Positions 58,345 through 64,000 of a stretch of DNA of 64,000 nt are shown in pieces. The position numbers were made by a program, and so were the translations under genes. This stretch comes from Fibrobacter sp. UWB11 (GTDB lineage Bacteria; Fibrobacterota; Fibrobacteria; Fibrobacterales; Fibrobacteraceae). Location of the stretch: assembly GCF_900143015.1 (NCBI RefSeq), contig NZ_FSRT01000001.1, positions 310,001 through 374,000 of the forward strand, in the 5' to 3' direction. Position 1 is the first letter of the stretch, and each line of letters opens with the position of its first letter. Below the pieces are notes generated by a model. It made no database searches and was not told the origin of the DNA. It saw nothing but the letters and a program-made list of their open reading frames with translations.

Positions 58345-59616
58345 TTAAAACACTTTCTTCAAAGCTTTTAAGCTAAATGAATTCGCGAAGGTCTCAAAGG
58401 CTTTCGCTTTTTCTATCCATTCAAATGCAACTGGCTTGTTGCTATTCGCATTCAATTTCGGTAAATGCGCTGCTTTTGCTGTTGTTGAAAGTTGCACATG
58501 CAATACATCACATTCGATTTTGTGAACTGTGATGTTGTGGCGGAATGTTCCGCAATGTTTTAGCGATTTGACTTCATCGGCGTTGATGTATTCTTCTGCT
58601 TTGGCGGGGAGCGCAACAGTTGCGTGGCGAGCGCTTTCAAAATGGGGGAGTGCTAGTTGACCATCTAAGAACTTTTGGCCACCATTTACGGCGAGAATTT
58701 TTTCATCGGCGCTTTCTACGATGAGTACGGTCCCGTGCCAACTTTTTTCGGTGCGCTTTTTGGCGGGTGGAAATTCAGCTGTCCGGCCATCCAAGAACGC
58801 GCGACATTCACCACGGAGCGGGCAGGTTTTGCAGAGCGGAGACTTTGTCTTGCAAATGGTTCGCCCCAGTTCCATTAGCGCTTCGTTATGCATATACGCC
58901 TTTGGTGAATCTGCTACCTCCCGCGCATATTCCCAATAAATTTCGCTTGCACTTACGTCATTGCCCTTCGTGCCATGACTGCTGCGTTTCTCCAATGCGT
59001 GAACAAGCTCCCGCGCAGTCGAAACTTGCACGTCATTGCGAGCCTCCTGCAAGGAGGCGTGGCAATCTATAGAGGTTCTTTTATCAGTCGGCAAAAAATC
59101 AAGCTCATAAAGCCTGCTAAAAATCCTAACGAGATTCCCGTCTAAAATCGCTTCACGCTTGTGATATGCAAGGCTTAGAATAGCCCCTGCGGTGTACGCG
59201 CCAATGCCCGGCAACGCTTCAAGTTCCTTGCGAGTCTCCGGCAATTGAACGCTGAACTCGTTTTCTACGTCATTGCGAGACCCCTTACAGGGGGCGTGGC
59301 AATCTCTATGTGTGTTAACAACAATTTTTGCGGTTTTCAGTATATTCCTTGCACGACTGTAATATCCAAGTCCTTGCCAGTACTTGAATACCTCGGCTTC
59401 ATCTGCTTTTGCAAGAGTTACTATATCCGGGAATCGTTTCATCCAGCGGATAAAATAATCCTTGACTGTCGAAACTTGCGTTTGCTGGAGCATCGTTTCG
59501 CTGATCCATACGGCATATGCATCACGCGGCGCATCCAAATCTGCAAGCCTCCACGGCAATTCTGCCGCGTTTGCCCTGAACCACTCGCGCAAACGTTTCA
59601 AAGAATCTGGAGTCAT
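58345..59616 (-). CDS. mutY: A/G-specific adenine glycosylase with repeat insertions
   Basis: Removes adenine mispaired with 8-oxoguanine. The 423-aa protein has the catalytic Glu in WISETMLQQTQV (near 40), the helix-hairpin-helix LPGIGAYTAGA, the catalytic Asp in ILDGNLVR, the [4Fe-4S] site C-x6-C-x2-C-x5-C (CKTKSPLCKTCPLRGEC) and a C-terminal NUDIX-like domain. Three in-frame insertions encoded by palindromic repeats (about residues 104-117, 182-195 and 213-220) sit in loops between these elements. The core is intact, so the enzyme is probably active. Confidence 0.92.
   Translation of the reverse strand: MTPDSLKRLREWFRANAAELPWRLADLDAPRDAYAVWISETMLQQTQVSTVKDYFIRWMKRFPDIVTLAKADEAEVFKYWQGLGYYSRARNILKTAKIVVNTHRDCHAPCKGSRNDVENEFSVQLPETRKELEALPGIGAYTAGAILSLAYHKREAILDGNLVRIFSRLYELDFLPTDKRTSIDCHASLQEARNDVQVSTARELVHALEKRSSHGTKGNDVSASEIYWEYAREVADSPKAYMHNEALMELGRTICKTKSPLCKTCPLRGECRAFLDGRTAEFPPAKKRTEKSWHGTVLIVESADEKILAVNGGQKFLDGQLALPHFESARHATVALPAKAEEYINADEVKSLKHCGTFRHNITVHKIECDVLHVQLSTTAKAAHLPKLNANSNKPVAFEWIEKAKAFETFANSFSLKALKKVF
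58956..58979. repeat. Palindromic insertion 3 within mutY
   Basis: CGTCATTGC-CCTTCG-TGCCATGAC, encoding HGTKGNDV in the mutY frame (about residues 213-220). A shorter or degenerate member of the GTCATTGC family. Confidence 0.55.
59031..59072. repeat. Palindromic insertion 2 within mutY
   Basis: CGTCATTGCGAG-CCTCC-TGCAA-GGAGG-CGTGGCAATCT followed by ATAG. It encodes DCHASLQEARNDV in the mutY frame. The outer parts ATTGC and GCAAT and the inner CCTCC/GGAGG pair. Confidence 0.8.
59268..59311. repeat. Palindromic insertion 1 within mutY
   Basis: CGTCATTGCGAGA-CCCCT-TACA-GGGGG-CGTGGCAATCTCT, encoding DCHAPCKGSRNDV in the same frame as insertion 2. Same head and tail, different loop. Confidence 0.8.
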
Positions 59617-59619
59617 TTG

Positions 59620-59757
59620 TTGTTAGTCAATGGTCTTTAGTCAATAGTCAATAGTGGGTTTGTGCATTTCAAAAAATGAGTTAAGAGCTCTGAGTTATTA
59701 GAGAATTTTATATTAAGATATTCTAATAACTACTGACTATTAACTAGTAACTGCGCC
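59620..59757. repeat. Intergenic inverted TAGTCAATGG / ACTATTAACTAG tract
   Basis: Same low-complexity style as 1345-1446, with GTTAGTCAATGGTC on the left and TGACTATTAACTAG on the right, between mutY and the glycosyltransferase gene. Confidence 0.5.
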
Positions 59758-59765
59758 TCCGGCGC

Positions 59766-61199
59766 TCAAATCCCGTACACTTCTTGCTTGAGCTTCCTGA
59801 AAAATTCGAACTGCGTTTTCGTCGAACTTTCAAGTGTGTACTGCTCGCTGCGCTTGTGACTGTCGATTCGCATCTGTTCGTAAACTTCAGGCTTTTCAAG
59901 CTTGATGTTGCGACATTCTTCCAATGTTTCAAGCCACTTCGTTTCGTCAATCGGCAAAATGCGTCCGCACTTGTTGTCGTCTTGCACAATGCTTCTCGGA
60001 CCGCCGTAATTGCTTACGATAGCGGGTGTGCCTGTAGACATGGCTTCTACGACCACATTGCCGAAAGTATCCGTTGTGCTTGGGAACAAGAAAAAGTCTG
60101 CATCTGCATAAAGGCTTGCGAGCATCTCGCCGCCCTGTTCGCCTGCAAAGCAAACGCTCGGATTGTCCTTGAACTGTTCCTTGATTTCTTCAAGGTACCA
60201 GCCGTAACCCACGTACATGAGTTCGACGTCATCATACTTGGCAGAGAATTTTTTCCAAACGGAATTCAAAAATTCTAGATTCTTTTCTTTTGAAATTCTG
60301 CCGATGAAAGCAAAGCGCACCTTTCTCTGAGAACGGTCATTTCCGAATTTTTCCCAAGCGCCCTTGCCGCGTAAATCGGGCGAGAACTTTTCTAAGGGGA
60401 GCCCGCGGGGGAGAATTTGCACTTGATTTGCCGGAACCTTCAAGTCCTTTTTCAGAATGTCCGCATAGTCTTCGCATGGGCTAATGACTGGGCGTGCCAT
60501 CCAGTAGAAAATGCGCATGAGCCAAAGCACGTAAGTGTGCATCCACTTTGCCTTCACAAGCGTCTTGGCGTATGTAGGCACATCGGTGCGGTAATGGCTG
60601 AACACTTTGATTCCTGCAATCCATGCGCATAGGCAAACGACCCAAGCGCCTGGGCTCGGCGTTTCCAGCTCAATCATGTCAATCGGGTAACGCTTGATTA
60701 AACGGAGTGCTGGCGAAATGCGCGGAATGGCAAGTTCGCTGTTGGCATATCCGAGCTGTTCCATGCTGAACAAGCGCGGCAACAAAACACAATAGCCGTT
60801 TTCAATAACACCGCACGGGCGAGTGTTGAATGCGCTTCCGGCGAGGTAAGCCTTCATGCCATGTGCGCGCATGTACGGAATCACGTTTCTCAAGTTATTG
60901 GCGATGCCATTTGTCTCGTCCAGATTGTCCGAGTAAAACAGAATACGTACATCGTTCGGATCTCTATGTTTGCGTTCTTTTTTCAAGTAAGAACGTAACT
61001 TCAAGAGCTTCGGTAAATTCAAAATCGGCGTCAGCGCCACCAGTGGTGGAATCCAGCAGGTACGAATATTTCCGGGAGGTCTGTGGTCAAACGAGAACAT
61101 CTTGCGGAAGGTACTTGTGACCTTTCGACCAAAAATTGCCGGACGTGAATCGAGCTTGTCGCTAGCCTTGAGCTTTGTTGAATTTGACGCAGTCGTCAT
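59766..61199 (-). CDS. GT4-like glycosyltransferase
   Basis: A 477-aa cytoplasmic or membrane-associated glycosyltransferase. N-terminal GT-B half with LFYSDNLDETNGIANNLRNVIPYMRAHG, C-terminal half with RGLPLEKFSPDLRG, FAFIGRISKEKNLEFLNSVWKKF and FLFPSTTDTFGNVVVEAMSTGTPAI, where the E-x7-E motif is EAMSTGTP-type of GT4. The family resembles SqdX/MGDG or mannosyltransferases acting on lipids. The start at 61199 has AGGAG upstream and overlaps hisA by 38 nt. Confidence 0.9.
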   Translation of the reverse strand: MTTASNSTKLKASDKLDSRPAIFGRKVTSTFRKMFSFDHRPPGNIRTCWIPPLVALTPILNLPKLLKLRSYLKKERKHRDPNDVRILFYSDNLDETNGIANNLRNVIPYMRAHGMKAYLAGSAFNTRPCGVIENGYCVLLPRLFSMEQLGYANSELAIPRISPALRLIKRYPIDMIELETPSPGAWVVCLCAWIAGIKVFSHYRTDVPTYAKTLVKAKWMHTYVLWLMRIFYWMARPVISPCEDYADILKKDLKVPANQVQILPRGLPLEKFSPDLRGKGAWEKFGNDRSQRKVRFAFIGRISKEKNLEFLNSVWKKFSAKYDDVELMYVGYGWYLEEIKEQFKDNPSVCFAGEQGGEMLASLYADADFFLFPSTTDTFGNVVVEAMSTGTPAIVSNYGGPRSIVQDDNKCGRILPIDETKWLETLEECRNIKLEKPEVYEQMRIDSHKRSEQYTLESSTKTQFEFFRKLKQEVYGI

Positions 61200-61944
61200 A
61201 CTTCACTCCTTTGCCACCGAACAAGTCTAAAGCGCTACCAATGGTGAGGTCAATCTTTCCGTTAGAAATTTCCTTGCAGTGCATCAAGTCTTCGAGCGAC
61301 TTTGCACCACCTGCGTAAGTCACAGGTATTGGGCTGTTTTCGGCAAGGAAACGAATCAGGTCATCGTCCATGCCCTGTTGCTTGCCTTCGACATCTGCCG
61401 CATGAACTAAAAATTCATCGCAGCTCTTGGCGAGGTCTTCGAGCGTTTCCTTTGTAATTTCGATATCGATAATCGTCTGCCAACGGTTCGTTGCAATCTT
61501 CCACTGGGGCTTGCCGTCTACGATTCCTGTACGCTTGCAGCTCAAGTCCAGAATCAAATGTTCCTTGCCGACCGTCTTTACAAGTTCGTCAAGGCGCGAA
61601 CGATCAAGTTTGCCGTCCGGGAAAATCCAGCTCGTCACAATCACATGCGAAGCTCCCGCTTTGATGTACTCCATTGCGTTCTGGGCGTTAATTCCGCCGC
61701 CAACTTGGAGTCCCCCTGGATACGCCGAAAGCGCGTCCTTAGCCGCGCTCTCGTTTCCCTTCCCGAGCATAATCACATGCCCGCCTTTAATTCCGTCTTT
61801 CTTGTAGAGTTCTGCAAACCAGGCCGATGATCGGTCAGTTTCAAAATTCGTTTTGAGTCCCGCTCCGCTATCGGAAAGAGAACTTCCGACGATTTGCTTG
61901 ACCTTGCCGTCGTGCAGGTCAATGCATGGCCTGAATTTCGTCAT
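61162..61944 (-). CDS. hisA: Eukaryotic-type HisA isomerase
   Basis: Converts ProFAR to PRFAR in histidine synthesis. The 260-aa TIM barrel begins MTKFRPCIDLHDGKVKQIVG, then HVIMLGKGNESAA, LQVGGGI, SHVIVTSWIF, LDLSCKRTG, NRWQTIIDIE, EFLVHAADVEG, YAGGAKSLEDL and DLTIGSALDLFGGKGVKYDDC. These blocks match yeast His6 more closely than E. coli HisA. It overlaps the lipocalin-like gene by 1 nt and the glycosyltransferase gene by 38 nt. No other his genes are in the window. Confidence 0.92.
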   Translation of the reverse strand: MTKFRPCIDLHDGKVKQIVGSSLSDSGAGLKTNFETDRSSAWFAELYKKDGIKGGHVIMLGKGNESAAKDALSAYPGGLQVGGGINAQNAMEYIKAGASHVIVTSWIFPDGKLDRSRLDELVKTVGKEHLILDLSCKRTGIVDGKPQWKIATNRWQTIIDIEITKETLEDLAKSCDEFLVHAADVEGKQQGMDDDLIRFLAENSPIPVTYAGGAKSLEDLMHCKEISNGKIDLTIGSALDLFGGKGVKYDDCVKFNKAQG

Positions 61945-62993
61945 TAGTCCTTGACCCCTGTAATAGCCCAGTCGATATTCTTGCCGAGACCGTTCTTGCT
62001 TCTGCCGCGGTAGAACAACACTTCGCCGCCTGCGGCAATCTTCATGGCCTTCTTTGCAAACCAGCCATCAATCTTGTCCAAAAGCGATGCCTTCTGCAAA
62101 ACCTTGTTCACGGGGAACACCATAGCCGGGACACCATTCTTCCATTCAAAGGACAGCGTTGTTTTCGGGAACTTCTTGCCGTTATAATCGGAACCGCCTT
62201 CCTTGATTTTTGTTGGGATGGCGACCTTCATGCCCTGCGGACCGTTGTACAAGGCGTAGCCCATGAGTTGGCCGTCCGTTGTGAGCGTAATGCGTCCGGC
62301 GTGCATCGGCGATTTGTCGCTTGTGCTAAAGTTGATGGTGCGCGATGCGATTTCGGTTGCCTGTGCGGTTTGCCATGTCTGGTCCATATAGGCGTAACCC
62401 TTGACCGTCAAGGTGTCTTCGTTGTAGGCAATCTTGCCTGTTACACGACCGTACGGAATATGAATATACTGGGCAAATTTCTCCTTGCCAAATGTCCAGG
62501 TGCCGTTACCCGGAACCATGCCTTGAACTGCACTTTCGAAAGTCACGTCCAGAAGGAACTTTCCACCCTTGTCTGCACTGTAAAGCACACGGTGGCCCTT
62601 GCCCGGCTTGTTCTGGAGCAAGTATTCGCCCTTGATGTCAATCGTTGCCTTTTCCTTGCTTGCGACAAGGCGTTCAGGCGGATACTGGCGACCGACAGAG
62701 TAAGTTTTTCCCTTGAAGTTCCAGAAACTCAAGTCGCAACCGATTTTGCGGCCCGATCCTGGCACGTGAAGCACGGAATAGTTCACAAAGGCGCGGGTGC
62801 CGTTGTCGAATACGAACTGGTAACTCCAAGTTTCGTTAAATTCCTTGGTGAGAGGATTGTGCGGCATAAAGTCAGAGACGGTAAGGGCTCGATCGGCTCC
62901 GGTCGGTCCCGTAACTTCTGCGGCGTGGGTTGTCGCAGAAATAGCAAGCAGGGTGCAAATCCCCAAAACAATATTTCTTATTTGTAATCTCAT
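61944..62993 (-). CDS. AttH/CrtC/Svf1-type lipocalin-like exported protein
   Basis: A 349-aa protein with a signal peptide (MRLQIRNIVLGICTLLAISATTHA) and two lipocalin-like halves. WSYQFVF and GYAYMDQTWQTA resemble the AttH/hydroxyneurosporene hydratase-like family, which in fungi includes Svf1. Such proteins bind hydrophobic or isoprenoid ligands. The ATG at 62993 is chosen because the signal peptide starts there and a TATTTT box is 7 nt upstream; a longer frame to 63080 was rejected. It is coupled to hisA (TAATG). Confidence 0.72.
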   Translation of the reverse strand: MRLQIRNIVLGICTLLAISATTHAAEVTGPTGADRALTVSDFMPHNPLTKEFNETWSYQFVFDNGTRAFVNYSVLHVPGSGRKIGCDLSFWNFKGKTYSVGRQYPPERLVASKEKATIDIKGEYLLQNKPGKGHRVLYSADKGGKFLLDVTFESAVQGMVPGNGTWTFGKEKFAQYIHIPYGRVTGKIAYNEDTLTVKGYAYMDQTWQTAQATEIASRTINFSTSDKSPMHAGRITLTTDGQLMGYALYNGPQGMKVAIPTKIKEGGSDYNGKKFPKTTLSFEWKNGVPAMVFPVNKVLQKASLLDKIDGWFAKKAMKIAAGGEVLFYRGRSKNGLGKNIDWAITGVKD

Positions 62994-63000
62994 ACTTGAA

Positions 63001-63006
63001 AAAATA
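63001..63006 (-). promoter_or_regulatory. Putative promoter box of the lipocalin-hisA-glycosyltransferase unit
   Basis: TATTTT on the minus strand with 7 nt to the ATG at 62993. Confidence 0.4.
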
Positions 63007-63094
63007 AAAAAAAGCAGCCCTTGTGGAACCGCTTTATCGTAAATTTCTGCTGAACTGCGATTATTATGGATGAACCGCAAGTGGCTGGCTTAAA

Positions 63095-64000
63095 TTACAG
63101 GCGCAAGTCGCGTCCCATGCCCATTTTCAGCTCTACACGGCGGCGGACAACCATCTCGTTGAACAAATCCGAGAGGCAGTCTTCCATGCAAATCATGGGC
63201 TTCCAGCCGAGTGCCATAATCTTTGTGGGGTCGCCAATCAATAGCGGAATGTCGTTACTGCGGTCGTAACCCGGATCAAATCTGAAGTCCACGCTCACAC
63301 CGGAGATGTCCACGAGCATTTCCACAAGTTCGCGGAATGTGTAGGACTTTCCGCAGCAAATGTTGAATGCTTCACCGGATTCAGCTGTGTTCAAAATCTG
63401 GATAGCGGCGCGAGCAACGTCACGTACGTCAACAACATCGCGGCTTACATCGAGGCTTCCCGAATAAATGACCGGTTCAGCACCGTAATACTTTATCTTT
63501 ACCAACTGGTATGCGATGGAAGGAATCACAAAACGGCGGCTGTGGTGTGGCCCTGTAAAGTGGAACGGACGAGCGAATACAACGTGGAGCCCGTTTGCAT
63601 TGCGGAACTGGTTTCCCAAAATTTCCATGCAAGCCTTGGATGTGGCATACGGAGTTAGCGGATTTGGGGGGTCCGTTTCTTTGTGCAAATAGGTCAGTTG
63701 CTGTTCCGTACGGCCGTAGATTTCGCTACTGCTGAGGAGCAATACTTTTGCCTTCGGCACAACCTGTCGCACCGCTTCGAGGAGCGTCTGCGTACCCAAC
63801 AGGTTAATGTTGAGCGTTTCATAAGGCTTCTTGTAGCTAAGCCCCACAGAGGACTGGCTTGCCAAATGGTAAATGTGCGTTGGGGAAACTTTCTGAATCA
63901 TTTCCAGCACATTCCTGAAGTCCAGCAAATCACCGGTAAGGTACTGTACTCCTTCGACCTTTTGCCACGGTTGCGGAAGTTCATCACTGAAGCTATATAG
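63095..64000 (-). CDS. NAD-dependent epimerase/dehydratase, 5' end missing
   Basis: An extended short-chain dehydrogenase of the GDP-mannose 4,6-dehydratase/NDP-sugar epimerase type; 301 residues are visible and the N-terminal Rossmann GxxGxxG lies beyond the right edge. Visible: IYHLASQSSVGLSYKKP, LLSSSEIYG, the YxxxK site in PYATSKACMEI, and ARPFHFTGPHHSRRFVIPSIAYQL, then SRDVVDVRDVARAAI. The order is most like Gmd and its relatives. It probably makes a deoxyhexose for surface polysaccharide. Confidence 0.88.
   Translation of the reverse strand, partial: LYSFSDELPQPWQKVEGVQYLTGDLLDFRNVLEMIQKVSPTHIYHLASQSSVGLSYKKPYETLNINLLGTQTLLEAVRQVVPKAKVLLLSSSEIYGRTEQQLTYLHKETDPPNPLTPYATSKACMEILGNQFRNANGLHVVFARPFHFTGPHHSRRFVIPSIAYQLVKIKYYGAEPVIYSGSLDVSRDVVDVRDVARAAIQILNTAESGEAFNICCGKSYTFRELVEMLVDISGVSVDFRFDPGYDRSNDIPLLIGDPTKIMALGWKPMICMEDCLSDLFNEMVVRRRVELKMGMGRDLRL

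Overview
The window looks like chromosomal DNA of a cellulolytic Fibrobacter-type bacterium (phylum Fibrobacterota, close to rumen F. succinogenes). This is inferred from protein content, not from a database match: a GH11 xylanase with a C-terminal sorting-type tail, a CBM11-GH5 endoglucanase lipoprotein, a Cthe_2159-type carbohydrate-binding lipoprotein, many lipoproteins with Ser-rich linkers, Gram-negative envelope genes (Mla lipid transport, LpxL-like acyltransferase, outer-membrane barrels), and promoter-like boxes resembling the Bacteroidetes TAnnTTTG type. I see no rRNA, tRNA, CRISPR array, prophage or insertion sequence.

Layout. 1-6.9 kb: minus-strand housekeeping genes (ApaH-like phosphatase, RluB-type pseudouridine synthase, Ppx/GppA phosphatase, a Lys/Ala-rich histone-like protein, panB, recO, HIT protein), with GC-rich dispersed repeats between them. 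7-16 kb: acyltransferase plus a HETGH membrane protein, a sensor-SpoIIE phosphatase, the carbohydrate-binding lipoprotein, HAD, DUF975 and EI24 proteins and the GH11 xylanase. 16-29 kb: tex with an unusual leader and a 172-bp tandem hairpin repeat behind it, a ferredoxin, a frameshifted exported protein, argB-argD, two paralogous lipoproteins, a lone tyrosine recombinase, a zinc-ribbon membrane protein, a B12-binding radical SAM protein, a MORN-repeat protein and a DedA protein. 29.6-35.6 kb: a tightly overlapping five-gene operon of three related Ig/FN3-like lipoproteins and two PEGA-like membrane proteins; this is the best candidate for an undescribed envelope system. 35.6-44.9 kb: xseB coupled to an oligopeptide ABC ATPase, the Mla operon, an RlmD-type methyltransferase and three lipoproteins. 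45-58 kb: a very large HExxH/PD40/beta-barrel protein, the GH5 cellulase, an orphan double-domain SagB-type dehydrogenase, lrgAB, and fmt-rsmB coupled to two outer-membrane proteins. 58-64 kb: mutY carrying three in-frame palindromic repeat insertions, then a minus-strand cluster of an NDP-sugar epimerase, an AttH/Svf1-like lipocalin, a eukaryotic-type HisA and a glycosyltransferase.

Across the window many first-of-operon genes have a TAnnTT box 6-8 nt before the start codon, which suggests leaderless or nearly leaderless transcription. Other genes have ordinary Shine-Dalgarno sites. Rho-independent terminators are common and several are bidirectional. Start codons were chosen from these signals where a longer reading frame ran into a repeat or a terminator.
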